Shown here piece by piece: positions 1 through 8,007 of a stretch of DNA of 64,000 nucleotides. Position numbers and translations under genes: made by a program. Numbering within the stretch: the stretch's first letter is position 1; every line of letters starts with the position of its first letter. A model generated the notes under the pieces. It had not been told where the DNA came from, made no database searches, and was given only the letters and a program-made list of their open reading frames with translations. Source of the DNA: an uncultured Clostridia bacterium (GTDB lineage Bacteria > Bacillota > Clostridia > Christensenellales > UBA1242); contig CAKVHA010000003.1 in NCBI GenBank assembly GCA_934747775.1, positions 1 through 64,000 on the forward strand. The letters run 5' to 3'.

Positions 1-172
1 GTTATAGAGGGTCCCGTCGCAAAAAAATCTATTGACTTTAAACGATCGTTTTTGTCGTATATGGTAAATAAGTTTTATCCGTATTATTTTTAACAAAAAA
101 TGTAATTTTTTACAGTTCACTTTTTACGCAAAAAATGGTATATTTTAAAATATACATTTAATAGGGGGTATT
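1..172. other. AT-rich left-edge region
   Basis: No gene is supported. It contains ATTGACTTTAAACGATCG near 32-49 and a weak promoter for the HIT gene near 125-153. Confidence 0.5.
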
Positions 173-574
173 ATGACAGATTGCGTTTTTTGTAAAATTA
201 TCAATAAAGAGTTTCCAAGTCTAACGGTTTATGAAGATGAAAAAGTTATATGCATAATTCCTAAAAAAATGGAAGTTTATGGGCATTTATTAGTGCTTCC
301 CAAAAAACATTCGGAAGATATTTTTTCTGCATCAGATGAAGAACTATCCCATATATCGCTCATTTTTAAAAAGATGGCTCTTCTTTTGCAAGAAAAACTT
401 CACGCGACAGGAATAAACATATTACATGCAAGTGGAAAAGACGCAGGACAAAGTGTTGGACATTTGCACTTTCACATACTTCCGCGTTTTTCAAATGATG
501 GCATAAATGCATGGCCAATTTTGCCGGAAAATCGATTTGATAAAGAAGATGTTTTTAGGAAAATAACCAAATAA
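173..574 (+). CDS. HIT family (histidine triad) nucleotide-binding protein
   Basis: This 133-residue protein is full length for the HIT superfamily, which hydrolyses or transfers nucleoside monophosphates from substrates such as AMP-lysine or dinucleoside polyphosphates. The triad is visible at residues 96-104 (GHLHFHILP; His97, His99, His101). An N-terminal CVFC pair (Cys4, Cys7) plus His46 suggests the zinc-binding Hint variant. The ATG is well supported by a GGGGG ribosome site 5-9 bases upstream. A weak promoter, TTTACG-17-TAAAAT, may lie at about 125-153. The gene stands alone and faces the convergent deaminase gene. The family is certain; the physiological substrate is not. Confidence 0.93.
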   Translation: MTDCVFCKIINKEFPSLTVYEDEKVICIIPKKMEVYGHLLVLPKKHSEDIFSASDEELSHISLIFKKMALLLQEKLHATGINILHASGKDAGQSVGHLHFHILPRFSNDGINAWPILPENRFDKEDVFRKITK

Positions 575-630
575 TGCAAATCGAATAGCGCCAAATTGCT
601 GTGCACAAAACAACAGCTTAACTATAAAGT

Positions 631-1086
631 TTAATATGCTTTTTTATCCTTGGACAAATACCAGTCTTGCATTACTTGAGCCGCCATCGGCATTGCTATT
701 TGCGTCAATTCAATATTATCTTCTTCGTAAAAAACACGATCTCTGAAACCGATCGCATCCGCATTGTCTCGCGTAGCAGCAAAATAAACGTGTTGAATAT
801 TTGCCCATTTGATCGCATTCAAACACATCGGACACGGCTCGCAAGACGAATAAAGAACCGCCCCAGTCAAATCAAACGTACCCAACGCTTTGCCGGCCAA
901 ACGAATAGCATTCACTTCTGCATGCGCAGTCGCGTCACAATCAGGAACGACCGTATTATGGGCCTTGGCAATTACTTGGCCGTTTTTGACAATCACCGCG
1001 CCAAAAGGAGAAGAACCGTTTTCAATAGAAAGCTTACTTTCATCAACGGCCATTTGCAAAAAATTTTTATGTATTGAATCGGTCAT
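631..1086 (-). CDS. guaD: Cytidine/deoxycytidylate-deaminase-fold nucleoside deaminase, guanine deaminase (GuaD)-like
   Basis: The protein has 151 residues and carries the zinc deaminase signature: HAE at 55-57 (His ligand and catalytic Glu) and PCPMC at 84-88 (Cys85 and Cys88 ligands). Overall length, the N-terminal FGAVIV segment and the C-terminal DWYLSKDKK tail resemble Bacillus GuaD, which converts guanine to xanthine, more than tRNA adenosine deaminase TadA, although TadA shares the core. A hand count gives 114 G/C in 240 bases (781-1020), about 47 %, against 57/180 (32 %) in the adjacent HIT gene. That difference suggests recent acquisition. It lies downstream of the tRNA cluster but is separated from it by a terminator. 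Confidence 0.82.
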   Translation of the reverse strand: MTDSIHKNFLQMAVDESKLSIENGSSPFGAVIVKNGQVIAKAHNTVVPDCDATAHAEVNAIRLAGKALGTFDLTGAVLYSSCEPCPMCLNAIKWANIQHVYFAATRDNADAIGFRDRVFYEEDNIELTQIAMPMAAQVMQDWYLSKDKKAY

Positions 1087-1100
1087 GTTTTTCTTTCAAT

Positions 1101-1125
1101 AAAAAACGCCCTGAAATAGGACGTT
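1101..1125 (-). terminator. Rho-independent terminator of the tRNA cluster
   Basis: On the minus strand an 8-bp stem (AACGTCCT / AGGGCGTT, one G-T pair) with a 5-base loop is followed by a T run. It lies between the last tRNA (Tyr) and the deaminase start. Confidence 0.75.
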
Positions 1126-1134
1126 GTTTTAGTA

Positions 1135-1219
1135 TGGTGCCCAGAGGCGGAATCGAACCACCGAAGTCGATGACGACAGATTTACAGTCTGTTCCATTTG
1201 GCCGCTCTGGAACTCTCCC
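1135..1219 (-). tRNA. tRNA-Tyr (GTA), with an unpaired acceptor stem
   Basis: This is a class II tRNA with encoded CCA, a GTA anticodon in a CTGTAAA loop and a long variable arm, as expected for Tyr. The 5' strand of the acceptor reads GGGAGAG, but the 3' strand reads TCTGGGC, so only the outermost pair and about two weak pairs can form. The T arm and the GGCACCA end match the neighbouring tRNA-Phe, so the 3' end looks replaced. It is either a damaged or converted gene or a local sequence error. Confidence 0.75.
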
Positions 1220-1226
1220 ATATAAA

Positions 1227-1302
<76 letters not shown>

Positions 1303-1325
1303 AGGGGTGAGGTCTATAAATAAAA

Positions 1326-1401
1326 TGGAGCTGGTGATAGGAATCGAACCCACAACCTGCTGATTACAAATCAGCTGCTCTACCTATTGAGCTACACCAG
1401 C
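1326..1401 (-). tRNA. tRNA-Thr (TGT)
   Basis: A 76-nt cloverleaf with encoded CCA. The acceptor GCTGGTG/CACCAGC is fully paired, and the anticodon stem GCTGA/TCAGC has TGT in the loop. It is closely similar to the adjacent Thr(CGT) gene, suggesting duplication. Confidence 0.97.
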
Positions 1402-1436
1402 GTAATTATTTTTATAAAGCCAAGCATTATATAGGG

Positions 1437-1512
1437 TGGTGCCTTGGGGCGGAATCGAACCACCGACACGAAGATTTTCAGTCTTCTGCTCTACCGACTG
1501 AGCTACCGAGGC
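1437..1512 (-). tRNA. tRNA-Phe (GAA)
   Basis: A 76-nt cloverleaf with encoded CCA and anticodon stem GAAGA/TCTTC with GAA. The acceptor GCCTCGG/CCAAGGC has a single C-A mismatch. Its T arm is identical to that of the tRNA-Tyr gene 300 bp away. It is the likely ligand of the pheS T-box at about 13.8-14.06 kb. Confidence 0.96.
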
Positions 1513-1542
1513 AAGACATATAAAACTTAGCTTTATAAAAAA

Positions 1543-1619
1543 TGGCGACTCGTAGCGGACTTGAACCGCTGACCTCCTGCGTGACAGGCAGGCGTTCTAA
1601 CCAGCTGAACTAACGAGCC
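1543..1619 (-). tRNA. tRNA-Asp (GTC)
   Basis: A 77-nt cloverleaf with encoded CCA. The acceptor is GGCTCGT/ACGAGTC with one G-T pair, the anticodon stem CCTGC/GCAGG holds GTC, and the discriminator is G. Confidence 0.97.
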
Positions 1620-1643
1620 ATATAAACAATATGTCTTTAAGGT

Positions 1644-1720
1644 TGGTGGGCGTTCAGGGACTTGAACCCCGGACCGACCGGTTATGAGCCGGTTGCTCTA
1701 ACCAACTGAGCTAAACGCCC
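1644..1720 (-). tRNA. tRNA with CAT anticodon (Met elongator, possibly Ile2)
   Basis: A 77-nt cloverleaf with encoded CCA. The acceptor GGGCGTT/AACGCCC is fully paired and the anticodon stem CCGG/CCGG holds CAT. It is not the initiator type, because the acceptor starts with a paired G1-C72. CAT could be elongator Met or a lysidine-modified Ile2; sequence alone does not settle it. Confidence 0.9.
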
Positions 1721-1735
1721 AAATCATAAAGATAT

Positions 1736-1812
1736 TGGTCGGGGTGAAGAGACTCGAACTCCCGGCCCCTTGATCCCAAATCAAGTGCGCTACCAAACTG
1801 CGCTACACCCCG
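1736..1812 (-). tRNA. tRNA-Pro (TGG)
   Basis: A 77-nt cloverleaf with encoded CCA. The acceptor CGGGGTG/CACCCCG is fully paired and the anticodon stem CTTGA/TCAAG holds TGG. It is the first gene of the tRNA operon, 26 bp downstream of the -10 box. Confidence 0.97.
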
Positions 1813-1838
1813 ATGTGACATCTTTGTGATACGATGTA

Positions 1839-1867
1839 ATTTTACTATAACAACAGACATATGTCAA
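1839..1867 (-). promoter_or_regulatory. Sigma-A promoter of the tRNA operon
   Basis: On the minus strand a perfect TTGACA (1862-1867) is separated by 17 bp from TAAAAT (1839-1844), immediately upstream of tRNA-Pro. All seven tRNAs follow in the same direction with short gaps and one terminator at 1101-1125. Confidence 0.85.
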
Positions 1868-1998
1868 GAGAAATTTGCAAATTTTTACATAACTTTTAAT
1901 AATTTTTGTATGACAAATTTAGTCAAATAGTTACAAAACTTCTTAATTTATTTTATTTAGGATGTGATACAATTTTATTAAACTAAAAAGGAGAGAAA

Positions 1999-2307
1999 AT
2001 GGAGATAAAAAGCGCAGTAAACAAAAACACGCTTGTAATAAGTTTGTCGGGTGAACTGGATGAATGTACGGCAAATTATACAAGGTCCACAATGGACGAT
2101 TTGATTGCGTCAAACAGTTTTAACAAGCTTGTAATAGATATGCACAATTTGGACTTTATGGATAGCACAGGCATAGGCGTGTTGATAGGAAGATATAAAA
2201 AATTAAAATCAAAAAACATTTTTATGTATATTATAAACCCCAATTATCACATAGAAAAAATATTTAAAATGAGTGGATTGTATGAAATAATCCCCAAAAT
2301 AAGTTAG
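1999..2307 (+). CDS. spoIIAA: Anti-sigma F factor antagonist SpoIIAA
   Basis: The 102-residue STAS-domain protein carries DSTG at 55-58; Ser56 is the site phosphorylated by SpoIIAB in the known family. Unphosphorylated SpoIIAA binds SpoIIAB and frees sigma F in the forespore. It is the first gene of a compact operon, 17 bp before spoIIAB and followed by sigF, the classical order. The ATG has an AGGAGAG ribosome site. Upstream, TTTAGGATGTG at about 1957 resembles the AGGA core of a sigma-H -35, but I found no convincing -10, so the promoter is left open. Confidence 0.96.
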   Translation: MEIKSAVNKNTLVISLSGELDECTANYTRSTMDDLIASNSFNKLVIDMHNLDFMDSTGIGVLIGRYKKLKSKNIFMYIINPNYHIEKIFKMSGLYEIIPKIS

Positions 2308-2324
2308 TAAAAGGAGATGGTGAT

Positions 2325-2765
2325 TTGATAAATAATGAGTTAACACTTAAGGTAAAAGCAGTTACGGAAAACGAATCGTTTGTAAGGCTTGCGGTGGCTA
2401 GTTTTTGTGCGCTAAACAACCCCAGCGTTGAAGATTTGGGGGATATAAAAACCGCAATTAGCGAAGCGTTTACAAACTGTTGCGTGCACGCGTACCCAAA
2501 TAAAAAAGGAGATGTGGAGATATATATTAGGTTAAATCCAGACGAAATTTACATAACGGTTACCGATTTTGGCATTGGAATAGAAAATGTTGAACTGGCG
2601 AAACAACCTTTTTATACTTCAAAACCAAATAGCGAGCGAAGTGGAATGGGTTTTACTGTTATGGAGGGATTTATGGATAGTCTGGATGTTAAATCATTGC
2701 CAAACCAAGGGGTTAAGGTAACAATGATTAAAAAGAAGGACTACTGTGTTGCAGTAGGAGGTTAG
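2325..2765 (+). CDS. spoIIAB: Anti-sigma F factor / serine kinase SpoIIAB
   Basis: The 146-residue GHKL-type kinase shows an N box with Glu47 and Asn51 (EAFTN), a G1 box DFGIG at 81-85 and a G2 box GMGF at 107-110. It sequesters sigma F and phosphorylates SpoIIAA in the family. Translation starts at TTG (2325) behind a strong AAAGGAGATGG site; no ATG fits. The stop codon is one base from the sigF start, so the anti-sigma factor and its target are translationally coupled. Confidence 0.96.
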   Translation: MINNELTLKVKAVTENESFVRLAVASFCALNNPSVEDLGDIKTAISEAFTNCCVHAYPNKKGDVEIYIRLNPDEIYITVTDFGIGIENVELAKQPFYTSKPNSERSGMGFTVMEGFMDSLDVKSLPNQGVKVTMIKKKDYCVAVGG

Positions 2766-2766
2766 A

Positions 2767-3489
2767 ATGCTTGAGGCGGGTCAAACTCTAAGTTTAATTG
2801 AAAAAGCAAAAGAAAATGATGAGTTTGCAAAAGAGAAACTGATTGAGGAAAATTCTCCACTTATTAAAAGTGTGGTAAAACGATACTTGAATAAAGGCAT
2901 AGAGTATGATGACTTATATCAGCTAGGAAGCCTTGGTTTTTTAAAAGCTATAAATAATTTTGATAAATCTTTTAATGTTAAGTTTTCCACATATGCTGTA
3001 CCTATGATTGCGGGCGAAATTAAAAGATATATGCGTGATACAGGTGTTATGAAAGTGTCGCGAAGCGTAAAAACATTAGCTTTTAAAATTAATAAGTTTA
3101 TAGATAATTATTCTGCGGAATACGATAAATCGCCAACCATAGATGAAATAGCTGTTGCTATGAATGTGGATTCACAAGAAGTGGTTTATGCAATGGAGAG
3201 TGGAAGACAAATATTGTCATTGAATGTAGACGTGTCAGATGGTGACGGAAAACAACTAACTCTAGAAGAAAAAATATCCGATGAAAACAATTATGACAAT
3301 GTTGTTGACAATATCGTATTATATAAGGCAATTGGCAAACTCAGCGAAAGAGAAAGAAAAATTATAATGCTAAGATATTTTAGAGATAAAACTCAAAAAG
3401 AAGTTGCCGATGTCTTAGGTGTATCACAAGTTCAAGTAAGCAGACTAGAAAATAAAATTATAGAAAAAATTAAAAATAATATACTTTAA
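2767..3489 (+). CDS. sigF: RNA polymerase sigma-F factor
   Basis: This 240-residue sigma-70 family protein has region 2 (DLYQLGSLGFLKAINNFD, then STYAVPMIAGEIKRYMRD), region 3 (about 95-160) and a helix-turn-helix region 4 (KEVADVLGVSQVQVSRLE). The GEIKRYMRD motif and the spoIIAA-spoIIAB context identify the forespore factor sigma F rather than sigma G or B. In the known pathway it switches on forespore genes after septation. It is the last gene of the operon, followed by a bidirectional terminator. Confidence 0.95.
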   Translation: MLEAGQTLSLIEKAKENDEFAKEKLIEENSPLIKSVVKRYLNKGIEYDDLYQLGSLGFLKAINNFDKSFNVKFSTYAVPMIAGEIKRYMRDTGVMKVSRSVKTLAFKINKFIDNYSAEYDKSPTIDEIAVAMNVDSQEVVYAMESGRQILSLNVDVSDGDGKQLTLEEKISDENNYDNVVDNIVLYKAIGKLSERERKIIMLRYFRDKTQKEVADVLGVSQVQVSRLENKIIEKIKNNIL

Positions 3490-3499
3490 AACAATAAAA

Positions 3500-3546
3500 A
3501 ACATCAAAAAAATTAGAAATTCTAACTATAATTTGATGTTTTTTTG
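3500..3546. terminator. Bidirectional terminator between sigF and the lipoprotein gene
   Basis: The stem AACATCAAA/TTTGATGTT encloses a smaller hairpin (TTAGAAATTCTAA). T runs flank the structure on both strands, so it can serve both convergent genes. Confidence 0.8.
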
Positions 3547-3548
3547 AT

Positions 3549-6005
3549 TTATAATGTGTTAATTCCGTTGTTAACAGTGCCTTGATTGATTATATCCAAC
3601 ATTGTGTTGTAACCATATGTGTTAACATTATTGTTGCTATTTAGGTTTGTTTCAATGCTTTCGCCATTGTTGCCAATAGTATTGTCATTGTTCATTCCGT
3701 TGTTTTTAATTTGACCATCGTTTGTGTAGTAATATCCGCCATAGCCATTGTTTGTATCTAAGTTGTTTTGGGTGATAACACTGTTTTGATATATTCCAGA
3801 ATTGTTGTTTACACACATATTGGTGTCAAAATTATTAGTAAGATTTTCATTATTTGATGTGTTGTTTGACATATCATTTGATGTGTTTAAGTTGTCGTTT
3901 GTATACGAGTTGTTGCTGTCAGAAACAGTATTTAAGTTGTTATCTATGTTTTCATTATTGTTGAAGACTTCATTATTATTGTCTAAATTTTTGTCATTAA
4001 TACTGTCATTTAATGCGCTATCGGTGTTGGTGTCAATATCATTGTTTGGCTTGTAGGTGTCTATATTTTTGTATGAAAAATCTTGATTGTAAGTGTCTAT
4101 ATTGCTGTGATTTACACTAGTATTTTTCTCTTCATTTTGAGTGTTTTCATAATTATTATTTTCAATAATTTCGTCTTGAATTTCTGTATCTACAGGTTGT
4201 TCGTTGGTGTCATAATTGTTGTTTAAGTTTTCATTAGAAGAGTTTACGGATGGTGTTTCATTAGTAGTATCATTGTTTGCAGTATTGCTTTTATTATCTA
4301 TGTTTTCATTGTTTATATTATTGTATTCTATATTGTTGTTTGTATCGTTGTTTGAAATGAAATTTTCATTTTCTTCATAATTTTCACTAAAATTATCATT
4401 TTTTTCAACATTTTCATTGTTTTGATTATTGTCAAAAATAGTATTGTTATTGTCAATATCGTTGTATTTATTGTCATTAATTAATGGGTGTGTGGCATTA
4501 TCATATTGGTTTTTGTCAATATCTGCTGCATCATTTGTATTTTCAAAATCATTATTTTTTATTTCAGTAATAATATCTTTTATTTCATTTTTATCTTCTT
4601 CTGTCATATTGCTATTTTCAACGATATCTAAAATTTGTTCTTCATTTGCAACGCTACCATTTACTGTGTCGTCTAGTAAATATTTAATTTGGTCTAGTGT
4701 TGCAATTGCACTTTTGTGATATGTTATTCTTGTATCAATTCTGTTTAATAATTTTAAATATCTGCTGTTTAAAACATCTACGCTGTTTACAATAGATGAG
4801 CTGTTTGAATTGTTGATATCGTTAACTTCTTTGGTAAGTTCGCCATTGCATTTTTTTAGTCTTGTAATGGTTGTTTTTAAATCGGTAATGTAGTTTTGCA
4901 ATGCTTCTAGTTGTCCAACAGTTGGTTCACAATTTCCGTTTAAAATGCATTCGTTTAGTTTTTGAATTTCTTTTATGCAATCAATAATTGTATCTTTGCA
5001 GTCAGCTAAAATTGTGTTTGCTTCAATGCTGTCTTCTGTCATTGCGTAAAGCTTTTGAACTTTAAATAGATATGCTTCAATTTGACCATTGATATTATCT
5101 TCGCTGTATTCACTTACAAAGCGTGGTTGATATCTTAAATTGTATGGTGAAAAACTTTCTCTTGTAAAATAGAATATTCTTAATCTTGGGTCATCTGTTT
5201 TTGTGTTGTCGTCACTTTTGATAGTCTCATCAGTTGTTGTGTTATCGGTAGTTGCGTCATCGGTGGTTGTGTCATTACTTTTGTCTGTATTCTCTTCAAA
5301 ATTTGTTTTTGTAGTTTCATTGTATTCTACATTGGTGGTGTCAGTTGTTTCATTAATGTTATCATCAATTGTTGTGTTGGTGGGATATGGGTCTATATCA
5401 AAATTATGATTTGATGAATTTTGAATGTTTTGCTCTAGTGACAGCCTTTCAACTTCTAGGTCTTCAAGTGTGTTTGCTGATAGCGAAGTTGCGTTTGGAC
5501 ACTTTGATAAGTCTCTTGTTCCAGCGTATGAACAACTGCTAGGAATAGAGCCGCACGATTTTAAATTTCCTTGCGTGTCACAAAAATAACTGTTGCCGTT
5601 GCAATCTTGATAGTAGCAGTCACCATTGTTGTCACAATATTTTTTGCAGGTGTAACAATCATCGGAATTTATTTTGTTTTGATTTAAAAGGTTTTCTTTA
5701 ATTCTATTAACCAATAATTGTTTTATTAGCTCATTAGTTTCGTTGTTGGTCGTGTCAAGTTTTTTAAATGTTAATGCAAAAAACTTGTTGCTTTTAGTGG
5801 ATGGTGTTCCAATACTAGAGTATAAATCTGGATTGGAAATATACTTATTGTCAATTGTGTCCAACTTGTTTACGGTGGTAGAAAGTTTATTTAGATTGTT
5901 GTCTAAATCCTTTGCCACAAGCGATGCGGTGCTTTCTTGTTTGCAGCCCACCAAAATAGAAACAAACAATAAACACATAAGTACTAATGTAAAAATTTTT
6001 TTCAT
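3549..6005 (-). CDS. Asn-rich repetitive lipoprotein with a Cys-rich insert (unknown function)
   Basis: I do not recognise a family. The 818-residue protein begins with a lipoprotein signal peptide ending in LVGC (Cys21), so it should be lipid-anchored outside the membrane. Residues about 115-170 hold about ten cysteines, starting CYTCKKYCDNNGDCYYQDC. A Thr/Asp-rich stretch (about 210-275) is encoded by 15-bp near-tandem repeats around 5228-5275. Residues about 285-460 look helical and folded. About 480-800 is almost pure Asn/Asp/Glu/Thr low complexity. A GGAGG site precedes the ATG. It faces away from spoVAC, so a spore link is possible but unproven. A surface or coat scaffold is one guess. 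Confidence 0.8.
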   Translation of the reverse strand: MKKIFTLVLMCLLFVSILVGCKQESTASLVAKDLDNNLNKLSTTVNKLDTIDNKYISNPDLYSSIGTPSTKSNKFFALTFKKLDTTNNETNELIKQLLVNRIKENLLNQNKINSDDCYTCKKYCDNNGDCYYQDCNGNSYFCDTQGNLKSCGSIPSSCSYAGTRDLSKCPNATSLSANTLEDLEVERLSLEQNIQNSSNHNFDIDPYPTNTTIDDNINETTDTTNVEYNETTKTNFEENTDKSNDTTTDDATTDNTTTDETIKSDDNTKTDDPRLRIFYFTRESFSPYNLRYQPRFVSEYSEDNINGQIEAYLFKVQKLYAMTEDSIEANTILADCKDTIIDCIKEIQKLNECILNGNCEPTVGQLEALQNYITDLKTTITRLKKCNGELTKEVNDINNSNSSSIVNSVDVLNSRYLKLLNRIDTRITYHKSAIATLDQIKYLLDDTVNGSVANEEQILDIVENSNMTEEDKNEIKDIITEIKNNDFENTNDAADIDKNQYDNATHPLINDNKYNDIDNNNTIFDNNQNNENVEKNDNFSENYEENENFISNNDTNNNIEYNNINNENIDNKSNTANNDTTNETPSVNSSNENLNNNYDTNEQPVDTEIQDEIIENNNYENTQNEEKNTSVNHSNIDTYNQDFSYKNIDTYKPNNDIDTNTDSALNDSINDKNLDNNNEVFNNNENIDNNLNTVSDSNNSYTNDNLNTSNDMSNNTSNNENLTNNFDTNMCVNNNSGIYQNSVITQNNLDTNNGYGGYYYTNDGQIKNNGMNNDNTIGNNGESIETNLNSNNNVNTYGYNTMLDIINQGTVNNGINTL

Positions 6006-6123
6006 ATAAAAATCCTCCGTAATATGTTATTATTTTGTTTCGAATTAAAATTTTTATTTATTTTTTTTAAATTTTGTTTAACTTTTTTTGTTTGCGTCAA
6101 AAATTATCAAAAAGGAGCTTTAA

Positions 6124-6570
6124 ATGGACGAAAAAACAAGAAACGAGAAGTACAACGAATATGTTTTAGAAAAAATACCAAAAACAAAAAATTTTCCAAC
6201 GCTTATTTATGCGTTTTTAGTTGGTGGATTAATTTGCTGCATAGGTCAGGGGATAATGGACGCACTTATGGCAATTTTTCCTACAATGACAGTGGACGAA
6301 GCAACAACGTGGATGCTGATTGTGTTAATATTTCTTGCAAGTTTTCTAACAGGTGTTGGTGTGTTTGATAGGATTGGTGTTTTTGCTGGCGCTGGAACTA
6401 TTGTGCCAATAACTGGCTTTTCAAATTCAATTACAAGCCCAGCTATTGAGTTTAAAAAGGAAGGGTTTATTTTTGGAACTTGTGTAAAAATGTTTAGCGT
6501 TGCTGGCCCTGTTATTGTAAACGGCATTGCTGTTTCTATATTAATAGGTATATTCTATTTGATTTTTTAA
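6124..6570 (+). CDS. spoVAC: Stage V sporulation protein AC (dipicolinate channel subunit)
   Basis: The 148-residue membrane protein has several hydrophobic segments and the typical FAGAGTIVPITGFSNS block in the SpoVAC/SpoVAEb family. In known spore formers SpoVAC acts as a mechanosensitive channel in the spore inner membrane and moves Ca-dipicolinate during sporulation and germination. The ATG follows AAAAGGAGC with good spacing. It heads the cluster spoVAC-spoVAD-spoVAE, the minimal set found in many clostridia. No clear sigma-G promoter was seen in the 118-bp divergent region. Confidence 0.94.
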   Translation: MDEKTRNEKYNEYVLEKIPKTKNFPTLIYAFLVGGLICCIGQGIMDALMAIFPTMTVDEATTWMLIVLIFLASFLTGVGVFDRIGVFAGAGTIVPITGFSNSITSPAIEFKKEGFIFGTCVKMFSVAGPVIVNGIAVSILIGIFYLIF

Positions 6571-6589
6571 AGTGTAATAGGGTGATGTA

Positions 6590-7606
6590 ATGAAAAAGAA
6601 AGGAAAACAAACTTTTATATTAACTAATAAGCCAAGAATTATAGGGCATTATTCTGTTGCTGGCGAAAAAGAGGGCAACGGAAATTTTGGCGAGTATTAT
6701 GACTACATTTTAAAAAAAGACACCTTTGGCGAAAAAACTTTTGAACACGCAGAGCGTAAAATGCTGGAACATGCTGTTTTTAAAGCTATAGAGAATGCAA
6801 ATTTAAAAACATCAGATGTTGAAGTACTTCTTATGGGTGATTTGCTGGATCAAATTATTTCGTCCGCATTTACGGCACGACAATTTGAAAGTATTTTTTT
6901 GGGGTTGTACGGTGCGTGCAGCACAATTGCGGAGTCGCTTGGGCTAGGCGCTCTTTTAATTGACTCAAAATATGTTAAAAAGGTTGCGTGTGCCACGGCA
7001 AGCCACTTTAGTACGGTTGAAAGACAATATAGGTTTCCATTAGAGCTTGGAAATCAGCGTCCACCAACCAGCCAATGGACAGTTACAGGCTCTGGAGCAA
7101 TTGTGTTGTCTGATGAAGGAGGCTCGTGCGCAATAACCGAAGTTACATTTGGCCGTGTTATGGATTACGGAATTAAAGATGTTAACAATATGGGTGCAGC
7201 TATGGCACCTGGTGCTATGGATACGCTTATTACACATTTTAAAGACACCAACACAAAACCCGAAGATTATGATCTAATTATAACTGGCGATTTAGGTAAA
7301 CTTGGGTCGGAAATCTTTTTGGACCTTATGGAGCACGCTGGCTACAAACTTGGCAAAAACTATTGTGACTGCGGTCAAATGATGTACACCGACAATCAAA
7401 AAACGTTTCAAGGGGCGTCTGGCCCTGGTTGTAGCGCAATTGTATTAACATCTTATGTTTTAAAAAAGATGGAAAAAGGCGAATACAAAAAGGTGCTTTT
7501 TGCGCCAACTGGTGCGCTTTTGTCGCCGCTTAGCAGTCAACAAGGAGATAGTATTCCTTGCATTTGTCACGCCATAACTATAGAACAAGTTAAGGAGGAT
7601 AAATAA
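6590..7606 (+). CDS. spoVAD: Stage V sporulation protein AD
   Basis: The 338-residue soluble protein has the thiolase-like fold of SpoVAD, including GLYGACSTIAESL and the C-terminal GALLSPLSSQQGDSIPCI segment that is near-diagnostic. SpoVAD binds dipicolinic acid and works with the SpoVAC and SpoVAE membrane subunits. An AGGGTGA site lies 5 bp before the ATG; the gene is 19 bp after spoVAC and abuts spoVAE with no gap, so the three are co-expressed. Confidence 0.96.
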   Translation: MKKKGKQTFILTNKPRIIGHYSVAGEKEGNGNFGEYYDYILKKDTFGEKTFEHAERKMLEHAVFKAIENANLKTSDVEVLLMGDLLDQIISSAFTARQFESIFLGLYGACSTIAESLGLGALLIDSKYVKKVACATASHFSTVERQYRFPLELGNQRPPTSQWTVTGSGAIVLSDEGGSCAITEVTFGRVMDYGIKDVNNMGAAMAPGAMDTLITHFKDTNTKPEDYDLIITGDLGKLGSEIFLDLMEHAGYKLGKNYCDCGQMMYTDNQKTFQGASGPGCSAIVLTSYVLKKMEKGEYKKVLFAPTGALLSPLSSQQGDSIPCICHAITIEQVKEDK

Positions 7607-7972
7607 ATGCTTTTAATGTATCTAAAGGTTTTTGTTGTGGGCGGACTTATTTGTATGCTGGGTCAAATATTAATTATTAAAACAACCATAACCAGCTCGC
7701 GAATTTTAGTGCTGTTTGTATGTATAGGTGCGGTGTTGGAAGGGTTTGATTTATACGATCCAATTGTTGCATTCGCTGGCGCTGGTGCAACAGTGCCAAT
7801 TACGGGGTTTGGCAGAAGTTTGGCTAAAGGTGTTATTGATGCGGTTAAAGAAAAAGGGGTGTTGGGTCTTTTCACGGGTGGGCTTACAGCAACGGCAGGT
7901 GGCATTGCGGCGGCAGTAATTTTTGCCTACATTTTTTCTGCAATATTTAGCAGCCATACTAAAAAATATTAA
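7607..7972 (+). CDS. spoVAE: Stage V sporulation protein AE (SpoVAEb type)
   Basis: The 121-residue membrane protein is related to SpoVAC and shares its AFAGAGATVPITGFG motif, suggesting the two arose by duplication. It belongs to the membrane part of the dipicolinate channel. AAGGAGG sits 8 bp before the ATG. Length and position after spoVAD match clostridial SpoVAEb. No terminator is obvious before the yunB homologue, so they may be co-transcribed. Confidence 0.93.
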   Translation: MLLMYLKVFVVGGLICMLGQILIIKTTITSSRILVLFVCIGAVLEGFDLYDPIVAFAGAGATVPITGFGRSLAKGVIDAVKEKGVLGLFTGGLTATAGGIAAAVIFAYIFSAIFSSHTKKY

Positions 7973-8007
7973 GTTTTAATTGGGCAAATTTAAGCATATA
8001 TTTTTAT

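Noticed and set aside
667..1077. A 136-codon plus-strand reading frame opposite the deaminase gene
   Set aside because: It is rich in Arg and Ile with no recognisable motif or ribosome site. The minus-strand gene has a complete zinc deaminase signature.
1957..1985. A sigma-H promoter for the spoIIA operon
   Set aside because: An AGGA-like -35 core is visible, but no acceptable -10 lies at the required distance. It is not listed as a feature.
3802..6009. Plus-strand reading frames opposite the Asn-rich lipoprotein
   Set aside because: They are Val/Leu/Ser-rich mirror translations of Asn/Asp repeats, with no ribosome sites.
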